From Deltaproteobacteria bacterium (lineage in GTDB: Bacteria; Desulfobacterota; Desulfomonilia; UBA1062), in NCBI GenBank assembly GCA_018434685.1, contig JAHDOV010000013.1:219675-283674 (forward strand): 64,000 bases of DNA, read 5' to 3'. This document shows, piece after piece, positions 1 through 8,463 of the stretch (positions are counted from its first letter, which is position 1; each line of letters begins with the position of its first letter). A program made the translations under genes and the position numbers. Under the pieces are notes generated by a model. That model had not been told where the DNA came from, searched no databases, and saw only the letters and a list, made by a program, of their open reading frames with translations.

Positions 1-1569
1 ATCGGATATGTCCCTGAACCCGTGTCCCACCAGGGTCGTCAGGGAGTTGGTGAGGTTCACCACGATCTTGGAGTGCACTGCGTCCTGGAGATGGTTTGTG
101 ATCACGGTTTCGACGCCCTTGCCGAAGATATCGGCAACCGCGTTCATCTCGGACAGCAGGGTGTTGTCAGGGGTTCCCAGAACGAGTGGCCCCCTTTTCT
201 GATAGCCCACGGTGACCGGGGCATCCATCCAGGCGTTGTAGCTGACAACACAGTAGATCACCCGGGAAAAGTATTTGGGCAGAATCGCCTGGTTATCGAT
301 GCCGTTGGCCATGGAGACAATGATCACGTCATCTCTGGCATGGGCCTTGATCAGTTTGGCGACCGCCTCGAGGCTGTAGTTCTTCACCCCGACAACAATC
401 ACATCCATGGACCCCAGCTCGGCCAGGTTCTCCACAACCCTGACAGGGACAGAGCTCATGGTCTCGGCCTTTTGTCCTCCCTGATAGAGGCTTATGCCGG
501 TTGTCTTCAAGGCATCGAGGACCGCCCCCTGATCGATGAACCAGGTCTGTTCATGGAAGGGGGCCACCCATCCCCCCACAGAGGCCCCTATGGCACCGGC
601 ACCGAAAAAGGCGACCTTCAGGTCATTGCCTGACAATTTCATGCTGGCCTCATCCTCCAGGGCATAGTCGCTCACCGGGAGGCTTCCGGCCCAGTCGGGC
701 ATCTGAGTGTTGGGCAGATCAAAGCACGATGACATGTGTTCGGCGTAGCGTGTCTGGAAGGGCATTTCTTCTATCTCGAGCCGTTTCAGCAGCGGGGCGA
801 ACGAGGTGTCTCCCAGCTCGAGAGAGGCACGTTCGGGCTTCACATCTTTTTTCAGCAGGAGCTCCATGTTCTTTTTCACCCTGAAGGCTGCCCTGAAATC
901 TGTCCGGCTCTGGCAGAGCTTCCCTCCCAGCTGCGAATACAGGTACGACGAGACATCGAAATCGGTAGGTTTTCCCTGCATGGGGATACGAAGCGAGAGG
1001 TATGCGTTCCCATCACCGTCCATGGCCTTTACAACACAGTCACCCCCCTCACGATAGATGTCGATGTCCTGGGTCACCTTGGGCAGGCCCCAGATTCTGC
1101 GGCCCCTTATGGTGTTTTCCTTCGAGGTCACCGGCATGCCCGCGATGTAATATCCGAACCGGCTGAACTTATCGATGATCATCGGCAGGACAGGGACATT
1201 GAAGCCGGGATCGACCATCACCGGGATGGCAATGGCGATCTCGTTGTATGGCCTCACGCCCATGACCTTCTTGTATTCATAACAGGAAAAGGCCACCAGC
1301 GCACGGCCCCTGGTCATCCTCACCGGCACGATCCGGGGACTCAGCTGTTCGGCCAGCAGGGCAGCAGCCTTGTCATAGGAGCACAGGAATACGGCCATGG
1401 CGCACGTGACATCCCCGTAAAAGGTCGGGAACAGATAATCCTTTCTCACGTGCTCGTTTATCCTGAGCGGTTGCGATGCCGTATGAAGAATAAAGCGCCG
1501 GTAGAAATCATTGTCAAACTCACCGGCATTATCGAGCAGTTCCTCTGGAATATCCCATGTTGCCTTCAT
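1..1569 (-). CDS. Acetoacetate decarboxylase-like / ketopantoate reductase-like fusion protein, partial
   Basis: One uninterrupted frame of 523 codons runs off the left edge, so the C-terminus is missing. Residues about 1-290 resemble the acetoacetate decarboxylase family: a conserved Gly-rich stretch leads to GRRIWGLPKV, where the Lys of the LPK motif matches the family's Schiff-base lysine region. From about residue 318 a Rossmann motif FFGAGAIGASVGG begins a ketopantoate-reductase (ApbA/PanE)-like NADP-binding domain, continuing with VIVVGVKNYSLE and VSMANGIDN. A Met at residue 310 (position 642) precedes the second domain, but it is in frame with no stop, so I read a fusion. A good ribosome site (AGGAGG) sits just upstream of position 1569. 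The family assignments are by motif. A decarboxylase/cyclase linked to a dehydrogenase of a 2-oxo or 3-oxo acid is plausible, but the substrate is unknown. Confidence 0.75.
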   Translation of the reverse strand, partial: MKATWDIPEELLDNAGEFDNDFYRRFILHTASQPLRINEHVRKDYLFPTFYGDVTCAMAVFLCSYDKAAALLAEQLSPRIVPVRMTRGRALVAFSCYEYKKVMGVRPYNEIAIAIPVMVDPGFNVPVLPMIIDKFSRFGYYIAGMPVTSKENTIRGRRIWGLPKVTQDIDIYREGGDCVVKAMDGDGNAYLSLRIPMQGKPTDFDVSSYLYSQLGGKLCQSRTDFRAAFRVKKNMELLLKKDVKPERASLELGDTSFAPLLKRLEIEEMPFQTRYAEHMSSCFDLPNTQMPDWAGSLPVSDYALEDEASMKLSGNDLKVAFFGAGAIGASVGGWVAPFHEQTWFIDQGAVLDALKTTGISLYQGGQKAETMSSVPVRVVENLAELGSMDVIVVGVKNYSLEAVAKLIKAHARDDVIIVSMANGIDNQAILPKYFSRVIYCVVSYNAWMDAPVTVGYQKRGPLVLGTPDNTLLSEMNAVADIFGKGVETVITNHLQDAVHSKIVVNLTNSLTTLVGHGFRDISD

Positions 1570-1688
1570 GCAAACCCTCCTGGATAATTATCCTAGCACA
1601 CTTTCCTTCGAGGAAGAAGACTGCTTGTCATTCTGGAGGGAAACACCTCCTCGGGCAGGCAGGATTTTAGGGAGGACAAACCGGTATT

Positions 1689-1724
1689 CCCCTGGCCGCC
1701 ATCATGCGTGACGACGGCCAGGGG
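1689..1724 (-). terminator. Perfect 10-bp hairpin after the HtrA gene
   Basis: cccctggccg at 1689-1698 pairs exactly with cggccagggg at 1715-1724 across a 16-nt loop, 43 nt beyond the stop of the minus-strand protease gene. On the minus strand no clear U-run follows the stem, so it may be a factor-dependent or weak terminator rather than a classical one. Confidence 0.45.
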
Positions 1725-1766
1725 AACCGAAGGTGGAGAGAGATCAATCTCACCCGATGCGAAAAT

Positions 1767-3254
1767 CTATTTTTCGACGTCGAGCGCTATATACTGTGAA
1801 CCCCTCTCATCGCGGACGAGGAGGAGGATGGGCTTCTTCCCGCTTTTCTCTATCGCCTTTTCAAACTCTTTGACGTTCTCGATCTTTTCGCGGTTCACTT
1901 CCTGTATCAATATGCCCGGCTTCATGCCGGCCAGGGCAGCAGCAGATCCGGTCTCGATACCGGTAACCACGACGCCCTTCTCACCCTTGTAGCCGTACTG
2001 ATCAGCCAGTTCGCCGGTAAGCGTCGTCACGGTAAGCCCCATCTTCTCCATGCTTTCCGGGCGGGATACCGCTGCAGCAGTGTCTGCCGTCATCTTTTCG
2101 ACCTTCACGCCGAGAGACAGCTCTTTGCCGTCGCGGACCACGGTCAGTTCTATCTTGGTGCCCGGTTCGGTCAGCGCGATCTTGTTGCGGAACGGGGCCA
2201 CGGTCTCGACCGGCTCCCCGTTAATCCCGACAACGACATCACCCTGCTGCAACCCCGCTTTCTCCGCAGGGGTATCGGGCATGACCTGGGCGATGAGCAC
2301 CCCCTTGCTGTCCTTCAGCCCGAATGACCTGGCAAGATCCGGGGTGAGGTCCTGGACGGTTACCCCGAGATATCCACGGATCACGCTTCCATGATCGATG
2401 AGCTGGCTGTAGATATTCCGTGCCATGTTGACCGGGATGGCAAAACCGATACCCATGTATCCGCCGCTCTGGCTGAAGATCGCCGAGTTAATTCCAACGA
2501 CCTGGCCCTCGAGGTTGATGAGGGGTCCTCCGGAGTTTCCCGGATTGATGGCAGCATCGGTCTGAATGAAGTCCTCATAGTCCGAGATGCCTATCCTGCT
2601 GCGTCCCAGCGCGCTGACAATACCGGCAGTGAGGGTGTGCGACAACCCGAAGGGATTGCCGAGCGCAAGAACCCATTCACCCACCTCGAGCCTGTCAGAG
2701 TTGCCCAGGGTGAGAACCGGCAGATCCGTGGCATCGATCTTCACGACCGCCACGTCGGTCGGGGGGTCCGTACCGATGATCTGTGCCGGGAACTCCCGGC
2801 CATCGAGGAGCTTCACCATCACCTTGTCCGCATCAGCAACCACATGGTTGTTCGTCAGGATGTACCCGTCGGGCGAGATGATGAAGCCTGACCCCTGGCC
2901 CTGTATCGTACGCTTGGGCTGCTCGGGACTCTGGGGTTGGCCGGGCATGGGCTGGCCGGGCATGGGCTGTCCGAAAAATCGTTTGAAGAACTCTTCATTA
3001 AAGGGCATTCTCATGGAAGGACCGGCTGCCACGGTCTTCTCTACCCTGATGAACACCACGGCAGGAGATGCATCCCGTGCAATGGATGCAAAGGCCTTGC
3101 CTGTCTCCTTGAGATTCTCCAGGGCCTTCTCCTGTGCCTGCGCAAGGCCGGGCATGCCCGCAAGGAGGAGTACGAACATGATCGAGAGCACCCCGAATGT
3201 CCGCACGCGATTAAGATTAGATCGATTCTCCTGGTAACACATTGTCTTTTCCAT
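1767..3254 (-). CDS. DegP/HtrA-family periplasmic serine protease
   Basis: A 495-residue trypsin-like protease/chaperone acting on misfolded envelope proteins. The start at 3254 is chosen because GGAGG lies a few bases before it and a signal peptide follows (hydrophobic about residues 18-40, ending LAQAQ). An in-frame extension to 3422 has no signal-like sequence. The catalytic triad is visible: His137 (TNNHVV), Asp167 (TDVAVVKID) and Ser241 (GNSGGPL). Two PDZ domains follow, about 290-375 and 405-490, as in DegP/DegQ. A Pro/Gly/Met-Gln linker with MPGQP repeats (about 97-110) lies before the protease core, in the position of the flexible LA loop. The length fits the family. It is a single gene with its own leader; stress control is likely but no specific site was identified. 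Confidence 0.93.
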   Translation of the reverse strand: MEKTMCYQENRSNLNRVRTFGVLSIMFVLLLAGMPGLAQAQEKALENLKETGKAFASIARDASPAVVFIRVEKTVAAGPSMRMPFNEEFFKRFFGQPMPGQPMPGQPQSPEQPKRTIQGQGSGFIISPDGYILTNNHVVADADKVMVKLLDGREFPAQIIGTDPPTDVAVVKIDATDLPVLTLGNSDRLEVGEWVLALGNPFGLSHTLTAGIVSALGRSRIGISDYEDFIQTDAAINPGNSGGPLINLEGQVVGINSAIFSQSGGYMGIGFAIPVNMARNIYSQLIDHGSVIRGYLGVTVQDLTPDLARSFGLKDSKGVLIAQVMPDTPAEKAGLQQGDVVVGINGEPVETVAPFRNKIALTEPGTKIELTVVRDGKELSLGVKVEKMTADTAAAVSRPESMEKMGLTVTTLTGELADQYGYKGEKGVVVTGIETGSAAALAGMKPGILIQEVNREKIENVKEFEKAIEKSGKKPILLLVRDERGSQYIALDVEK

Positions 3255-3765
3255 CTGAAATCCTCCAGGTTCGCTATGGCTTGCCTGTTCTCTGCCAGTT
3301 CTTGCCTCATGAAAACGCAGTCCCTTGGCAGAACCGGCACTACTGTTTCGGCATTGTACCTTGCGTTGACGTCCCGCGATCACCTGCGTTGTAATATAAT
3401 GATCCGTTATTCTCTTTTCCACTCGAGCCCCCTCTTCAGTTCATTATTTTTCCAGAATACATAAGGCAAAGAGGGTGCCATTCTCAACTTGCTGTTATTG
3501 TTTGTTATATTAATCTATCACGAGACCATTACCCGCAGATATGTATAGTTATTATACAGTTGTGTATAGTTTGTTTACAGGTGTATACACCTCCTGCCGA
3601 TGGCCAAGGATCAACACGGCACAGGATGAGGGACTGAAAAACACACACCAGAGGCAGATCGAGTTGACCGGCTTGACAGTTGTATTGCAATTCCTGGCTG
3701 GAGCAGACCTTGAAACCCCGCATGACGTGACCCCCTGCGCGGGGCCGTGCCGATGCCCTTACCTG
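3255..3765. other. Intergenic region between HtrA and secreted-protein genes
   Basis: About 510 bases without a convincing gene. It must hold the htrA promoter on the minus strand, but I cannot fix -35/-10 boxes. Several TGTATA-like motifs cluster at 3541-3592 and include a perfect 14-bp palindrome, listed separately. Confidence 0.5.
3579..3592. promoter_or_regulatory. 14-bp perfect palindrome, possible operator
   Basis: aggtgtatacacct reads the same on both strands. The related motifs TGTATAGTT and GTGTATAGTTT occur within the preceding 40 bases, so this could be a binding site for a dimeric regulator. It lies about 325 bases upstream of the htrA start. No factor can be named. Confidence 0.35.
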
Positions 3766-4173
3766 CTACGGCGTGCCGGGGGAGCCGACATCGATACGGA
3801 AATAGGGAATGCCGTTGTACACGTCTATGACTGCCGGGCTCGGCCAGAATGACGCTGCCGTCGAAGATGGCACATAGCCGGCAAAGGAATCGGCGCTGCG
3901 GGGCCTCACCGAGAGACCCGTGACCCTGAAGTTGGAAACACCGACATAGCCGCCGGCAGTAGTGAGCCCCCACGGGTTATACGCACCGACCCCAAGGCCG
4001 TCCGAATCGCCCCAGGCCAGGGTGTCTATGGAGATATTCATGGTTATATCGACAAATATGCTCACGCCTGTCTGACCGGAGATACTAGAAAGCTCGGCAT
4101 CGTCCACAGGCCTCATGGCCATTACCGACATCGGCAGGAGCATTACCGCAACGAGCACCGCGATACGGTTCAT
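3766..4173 (-). CDS. Small secreted protein with ELSSISGQTGVSI motif (DUF6160-like)
   Basis: A 135-residue protein. The start at 4173 is preferred over 4215 because it gives an immediate signal peptide (MNRIAVLVAVMLLPMSVMA) and follows a G-rich ribosome site. Right after cleavage comes RPVDDAELSSISGQTGVSIF, a motif typical of a family of exported proteins linked to fimbria-like or filament loci in other bacteria (recalled as DUF6160; not checked). The remainder is Gly/Ser/aromatic rich with alternating hydrophobic residues, consistent with beta structure. The protein is short for that family and ends in GSPGTP, so the C-terminal part could be lost. There is no evident operon partner. Function unknown. 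Confidence 0.6.
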   Translation of the reverse strand: MNRIAVLVAVMLLPMSVMAMRPVDDAELSSISGQTGVSIFVDITMNISIDTLAWGDSDGLGVGAYNPWGLTTAGGYVGVSNFRVTGLSVRPRSADSFAGYVPSSTAASFWPSPAVIDVYNGIPYFRIDVGSPGTP

Positions 4174-4391
4174 TCCCACATCCCCCCTCTCTGTGCCACC
4201 TCGGGCATGACTCAAACCTTTGCTGCGGCCTCAGGGTGTCTGTCTGTACACCCTGCGATCATTCTGCAGGGATCGTTTCCTTTCCGGATCATCAGCCACA
4301 CTAGCTCAAAGAATAACACCATGCACGGCTGATGCAAGATCCCCTTTCCCGGTGCAACCGGAGAAACCCGTTTCCTATTTCAGAAAAGGGA

Positions 4392-4583
4392 TCATCCGGC
4401 CCTCACAACACCGTCGACGATGATCAGATTCTGGTAGGGTTCGTGCTCCGGCGGGGTGAGATCGTTATAGTCGATAATGACACATTCATCGTTATAACCG
4501 ACAACGACCCCCTCCCGATCGAGACTATGAACCGATTTAACCCTTCGCCCCACCCACTCATTGTTTGGCCATGTCATGTCCAT
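4392..4583 (-). CDS. Small hypothetical protein, 63 aa, KOW/SH3-like character
   Basis: A short frame with a well-spaced AAGGAG seven bases before its ATG. The product has alternating hydrophobic residues around EGVVVGYNDECVIIDYNDL, reminiscent of a small beta-barrel (SH3/KOW-like) fold, and lacks the Arg/Pro/Ser bias of random antisense frames in this GC-rich DNA. No family is recognised. It lies upstream of the secreted-protein gene, on the same strand with a gap of about 220 bases. Confidence 0.5.
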   Translation of the reverse strand: MDMTWPNNEWVGRRVKSVHSLDREGVVVGYNDECVIIDYNDLTPPEHEPYQNLIIVDGVVRAG

Positions 4584-5143
4584 AACACCACTCCTTACAC
4601 TTCATACAGAATCCATTGATAGTACGTGGCTGGTTTCACCCCAAAAACCCTGCTGAACACAAATGCATGTGCGCCACGAAAACAATACAGATATTATACT
4701 GAAGTGCCCATGATAATTCCATGATTTTCTTTGCAGGAACATGTAATGGTTCGGAAAATCCCCCGGGGATGGTCTCCACCCCGCTCACGGCACTCCGCCC
4801 CCCCCCGGGGGAATTTTCATCATCCATGGTTATCTTTATTTATCCATTATTATTTTATCTATGATTATCAATACGCCTCTATACCAGCCCATGTTTCCCC
4901 TTTCCTCTTTTATTCTCCTTTTTCCGGCCTTTTTTAAATCACCTTTTTTTGATTTTTCGTGAAAAACTCTGAAACGCATACAAAGATGAAGAAACCATGT
5001 GCTGGGGATACAGGGCTGACTAAACCTGTCTCCCGCCTCCTGCCGACGCCCGGAATGTTTCAAGGCCATCCTTGTGTTTCCATACCGAAAGAGTATGAAA
5101 GCTCTCACGCTTCATCAACACAAATAGGAGGGAGAAAACTCAA
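4584..5143. other. Intergenic region upstream of the Pal-like gene
   Basis: About 560 bases with no credible gene. It contains a GC-rich inverted repeat at 4754-4818 and a T-rich stretch near 4900-4960, and it should carry promoters for the divergent genes at 4583 (minus) and 5144 (plus). I could not place them. Confidence 0.5.
4754..4818. repeat. Near-perfect inverted repeat with CCCCGGGG core
   Basis: gaaaatcccccgggg at 4754-4768 is mirrored by ccccgggggaattttc at 4803-4818 with a single inserted base; the loop is 34 nt. Arms that end in A/T runs resemble bidirectional terminators, but the distance from the nearest stop codon is large. It could also be a small repetitive element. Confidence 0.5.
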
Positions 5144-5683
5144 ATGATCAAAACAGTTAGGTGTCTCGTGTTTGTTTCTCTGGCAGTGCTTCTTTTGTCT
5201 GCAGGGTGCTCCAAGAAGGTCCTGAATCCCGTGGATACATCCTCAGACGCTGCACAGCCTCAGGACCAGCAGATGCAGGGGTTTTCGCAGGATTCCGGGC
5301 AGGATGCACAGGTAACTACCGATACAACGGCTGGATCCGCAGAATTTGGCGACAAGATGATCTACTTCGATTACGACAGGTTCAACATCCGTCCCGAGGA
5401 TACTCAAATCCTGGCAGAGCTTGCAGCATTCCTGAATCTGCACACCGATCTCAAGGTACAGATCGAGGGACACTGTGATGAACGGGGAACCAGCGAGTAC
5501 AACATGTCACTCGGCGACAGAAGGGCCAGGGCGGCACAAACCTACCTGATATCTCTCGGCATCGATTCGCAAAGGATCAGCGCCATCAGCTACGGCGAGG
5601 AAAAGCCGCTGCTTGCAGGCCATACCGAGGAAGACTGGACCAAGAACCGCAGGGATCAGTTCGTATTCAGCGGGCAACTGTAG
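5144..5683 (+). CDS. pal: Pal/OmpA-family peptidoglycan-associated lipoprotein
   Basis: A 179-residue outer-membrane lipoprotein. The signal peptide ends in a lipobox (LLLSAGC, lipidated Cys22), followed by a Ser/Gln/Asp-rich linker to about residue 65 and an OmpA-like domain (about 70-179). The domain shows IYFDYDRFNI, the peptidoglycan-binding motif QIEGHCDERGTSEYNMSLGDRRA, and the closing NRRDQF. Pal anchors the outer membrane to peptidoglycan through the Tol-Pal system. AGGAGG precedes the start by about 12 bases. No tolB or other tol gene is adjacent, so it is a stand-alone Pal-type protein and may be a paralogue rather than the main Pal. Confidence 0.87.
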   Translation: MIKTVRCLVFVSLAVLLLSAGCSKKVLNPVDTSSDAAQPQDQQMQGFSQDSGQDAQVTTDTTAGSAEFGDKMIYFDYDRFNIRPEDTQILAELAAFLNLHTDLKVQIEGHCDERGTSEYNMSLGDRRARAAQTYLISLGIDSQRISAISYGEEKPLLAGHTEEDWTKNRRDQFVFSGQL

Positions 5684-5695
5684 GATCATACTGAA

Positions 5696-5734
5696 AAGGG
5701 AAGCAGGCGGGATCATGACCTGTCTGCTTCCCTT
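5696..5734 (+). terminator. Hairpin terminator after the Pal-like gene
   Basis: aagggaagcag (5696-5706) pairs with ctgcttccctt (5724-5734), 12 bases past the stop codon. A-rich DNA flanks the 5' arm; a short mixed A/T tail follows. The stem is strong, the U-run weak. Confidence 0.6.
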
Positions 5735-5816
5735 AAAATAATACCTAACAAGAGACAGAAGAAAGACAGGGAACTCATCTTCGGATTGCACTGTAATTGA
5801 GGAACAGCAAAAACAT

Positions 5817-6323
5817 ATGAGCGAATTCATGAAATGTCTGGCAATGTGGACTCTCACGGCTGGGGTGATTCTCCTGTTGGCATCTCTGGGGTATACGGGG
5901 CAGCCGGAGGAAAGTGATCTTCTCGATACCATCAATACGAATGAATCCCTCCGGATCCTTGCCCGGGCCATACAGGAAACCGAGACCGACGGTATACTGA
6001 AGAACGATGGTCCTTTCACCATATTCGCCCCGGATGACGAGGCCTTCCGGAAACTACCCCCGGAAATGCTCACCATGCTCTTCAACCCTGACAATTCTGA
6101 TCAGCTGGCCTCGATAATCTCGGTCCATATAATCCCCGAAAGGCTGGTGGCCTCAGATATTGCAGCGATGGATTCCATCCTGATGAGCAACGGCGACACG
6201 CTCCGTGTCGACATCAACAAACAGGGCATAACAGTGAATAACGCCCGGATTATCGAACCTGACATCCTGTGCCTGAACGGGGTTATTCACATCATCGATA
6301 CAACGATAATACCTGCTGAATGA
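5817..6323 (+). CDS. Fasciclin (FAS1)-domain secreted protein
   Basis: A 168-residue protein with an N-terminal hydrophobic signal segment (about residues 6-27) followed by one FAS1 domain. The H1-like box PFTIFAPDDEAFRKLP and the H2-like end LCLNGVIHIIDTTIIP are both present, and ISVHIIPERL fits the central conserved HI region. FAS1 domains mediate adhesion or surface binding. A second in-frame ATG at 5829 gives a shorter signal peptide and cannot be excluded. It lies between two small envelope genes on the same strand and probably forms a unit with the lipoprotein 31 bases downstream. Confidence 0.85.
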   Translation: MSEFMKCLAMWTLTAGVILLLASLGYTGQPEESDLLDTINTNESLRILARAIQETETDGILKNDGPFTIFAPDDEAFRKLPPEMLTMLFNPDNSDQLASIISVHIIPERLVASDIAAMDSILMSNGDTLRVDINKQGITVNNARIIEPDILCLNGVIHIIDTTIIPAE

Positions 6324-6354
6324 AAATTCGGCATAATAAAAAGGAGAGGAATGT

Positions 6355-6699
6355 ATGAATACAGCAACGGAAACAAACAATGGTTCAATGTGGAAGGGGT
6401 TATTGGTTCTGGTGTGTGGGATAGTCTTATTCTGTTTCTTGGCCACCGGCTGCGAGTCGCAAAACACGGTTCCTGAGGCTCAGGCATCTTCGGAATCGGT
6501 CGCACAGAATCAGGATGCAACCCCCGCAGTACCGGCAAATGAGCCTGCTGCAGAGGCAATGACAGAAACAGCGACATCCGGCGGCGTCCAGGAACAGGCC
6601 GAGACCCAGGCTGCGGCTCCGGAAAAGGAAGATGTCGGGGCAGAGAATGAGCAGGCAGCAGCGCCTGTCGATGAGCCCAAGACCGAGAAGACCAATTAG
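6355..6699 (+). CDS. Low-complexity lipoprotein, 114 aa
   Basis: The N-terminal membrane segment ends in a lipobox (FLATGC, predicted lipidated Cys33). The rest is almost entirely Ala/Glu/Gln/Pro/Thr with no fold signature and is probably a disordered, acidic periplasmic tail. AGGAGAGG lies just before the start. It is followed by a strong terminator, so it ends the transcript that begins at or before the fasciclin gene. No family recognised. Confidence 0.7.
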   Translation: MNTATETNNGSMWKGLLVLVCGIVLFCFLATGCESQNTVPEAQASSESVAQNQDATPAVPANEPAAEAMTETATSGGVQEQAETQAAAPEKEDVGAENEQAAAPVDEPKTEKTN

Positions 6700-6733
6700 C
6701 ATACTTGGAGGGTATTACCCTCCCCCTGTTCAT

Positions 6734-6768
6734 ACGTCCCCGGCTCTAACGCCGGGGACGTTTCTTTT
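6734..6768 (+). terminator. Strong intrinsic terminator
   Basis: acgtccccggc (6734-6744) pairs perfectly with gccggggacgt (6751-6761) around a 6-nt loop, followed by ttcttttt. It closes the plus-strand lipoprotein transcript and separates it from the convergent redox operon. Confidence 0.9.
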
Positions 6769-6855
6769 TGTCGTTCACCAGGGTCTCCCGTCCGGGACAT
6801 GACAGCGGTCAATCCCGGTAAGCGGGCTTCCGTGGTCGATCGATCTGCCAGCCGG

Positions 6856-8439
6856 TCAGTTGTCGAGTATGTTCAGTGCCTCGCCCTTGTCCACATCCAT
6901 GATGTAGTCGATGCCGCTGACGCGCGATGCATCGGGGGTGAGGGCGGCTATGTCGTTCCGGGAGATGTGATCGATGGAGAACTTTCTGCTCCCGGCCATG
7001 ATCTGGCGCAGACCCTGGGTAAGGCGTTCGTAATAGGTATACAGACCCAGTGCACCGGTGGGCAGTTTATCGAATTCATCCCTGCCGATTTCTCTCCTGA
7101 GGGATGCGGCAGTCACGAAAATCTCATCCTTTGAGCTGCCGAACCGCTCGATGTACACAGGCACCTGCAGGTCTTCTATGGTACGGCCGATTGTCTTTCC
7201 CACCATGGCTGCGGCAATGGGGCCACGTGCCATGCCGATGAGCTTGACGAACGGTGCGCCCAGGGCAAGGCCCTTGAAGATGTGATCCTCGAAGGAGAAC
7301 CCTCCGGCCAGTGCCAGTGTGGGCACGTATTCACCCTTGCCGGCCAGATGCGATGCATACTGGTGCAGAAGGGAATGCAGCTCTACAGGGGGAACACCCC
7401 ATTCATTCATCATCCGCCACGGGCTCATGCCCGTGCCGCCGCCCGCACCATCGACGGTAAGCAGGTCGAGCCGGTATTTCGAGGCAAAGGAGATCGCCCG
7501 GGCAAGATCTGCAGGCCGGTATGCACCGGTCTTGAGGAAGATGTACTTTGCGCCGGCCGCCCTGAGCTCTTCGATTCTTTTTGCAAAGGATTCCTCCGTT
7601 ACCATGCCCACCCGCGAGTGGCGTTCGAACTCCTTGAACGAGCCGCGTTCAAAGGCCTGGATAACATCTTCGTCAAAGGGGTCGGGCAGAACTATGTACC
7701 CTCGCTCGGCAAGCATCTGTGCCCGCTTCAGATTCGGGATCTTGACCTCGCCGCCGATGTCCTTCGCACCCTGTCCCCACTTCAGCTCAACACACTCGAC
7801 GCCGAGTTTTTCGATTGCATACTCCTGCACGCCCAGACGGGTATCCTCGATATTGGCCTGTACGACGATGGCCCCGTAGCCGTCGCGCTGGTAGTCCCGG
7901 TAGAGATTCACCCGCCGCTTCAGGTCGACGGTATCCACCACCCGGCCGTCTTTGAGAACAGCCTCCGGGTCCATGCCCACGACATTTTCCCCTATGGTCA
8001 GACCGGTGCCCACCAGGGCTGAGCCGATGGCCAGGCCATCCCAGTTGTTCTTGGCTATAGCTGTCGAGCCGATGCCGGGGATGATCCAGGGGCAGCGGAA
8101 CCTGATCCCCTTGTCCTTCCCGAACACGACGCCTAGGTTCACGTTCGGGAATATCGCCTTGTCGCTGTCCGCCTCTATCCCGTGAGCACCCACACAGGTG
8201 CCCATGATATTGAAGTGCGAATAGTCAACTGGGTAGCGCTTCTCGCCGGCTGTGGTTATCACACCGAACGGCTGGGGATAGATAACCTCATGACCGCGAT
8301 AGGCGGATTTTCCGATTTCGCACATGCCGATGCAGCCGTCCACGCAGGTGACACACATACCCGAGGTCGGCACGACCGAGTCTTCAGTCCTGTTTTTCGT
8401 AAGCGTTGCAGCCGAAGCATTTACCTTAGAGATGATCAT
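6856..8439 (-). CDS. FMN-binding glutamate synthase-like protein (GltB central/FMN domain)
   Basis: A 527-residue protein matching the FMN/2-oxoglutarate domain of glutamate synthase large subunit: TVDGAGGGTGMSPWRMMNEWG and the phosphate-binding LALAGGFSFEDHIFKGLALGA are clear. There is no N-terminal glutamine amidotransferase domain and no GltD neighbour. The N-terminus carries C29-x2-C32-x3-C36-x3-C40, placed unlike the 3Fe-4S cysteines of GltB, suggesting an extra Fe-S centre. It is the last gene of the NuoE/NuoF/NuoG-like operon, 24 bases after its neighbour, with AAAGGGGT as ribosome site. Inference: electrons from NADH pass through the upstream subunits to this flavoprotein. The substrate might be 2-oxoglutarate/ammonia or something else; glutamate synthesis is not proven. 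Confidence 0.8.
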   Translation of the reverse strand: MIISKVNASAATLTKNRTEDSVVPTSGMCVTCVDGCIGMCEIGKSAYRGHEVIYPQPFGVITTAGEKRYPVDYSHFNIMGTCVGAHGIEADSDKAIFPNVNLGVVFGKDKGIRFRCPWIIPGIGSTAIAKNNWDGLAIGSALVGTGLTIGENVVGMDPEAVLKDGRVVDTVDLKRRVNLYRDYQRDGYGAIVVQANIEDTRLGVQEYAIEKLGVECVELKWGQGAKDIGGEVKIPNLKRAQMLAERGYIVLPDPFDEDVIQAFERGSFKEFERHSRVGMVTEESFAKRIEELRAAGAKYIFLKTGAYRPADLARAISFASKYRLDLLTVDGAGGGTGMSPWRMMNEWGVPPVELHSLLHQYASHLAGKGEYVPTLALAGGFSFEDHIFKGLALGAPFVKLIGMARGPIAAAMVGKTIGRTIEDLQVPVYIERFGSSKDEIFVTAASLRREIGRDEFDKLPTGALGLYTYYERLTQGLRQIMAGSRKFSIDHISRNDIAALTPDASRVSGIDYIMDVDKGEALNILDN

Positions 8440-8463
8440 ATCATTTTACCCCTTTATCACGTC

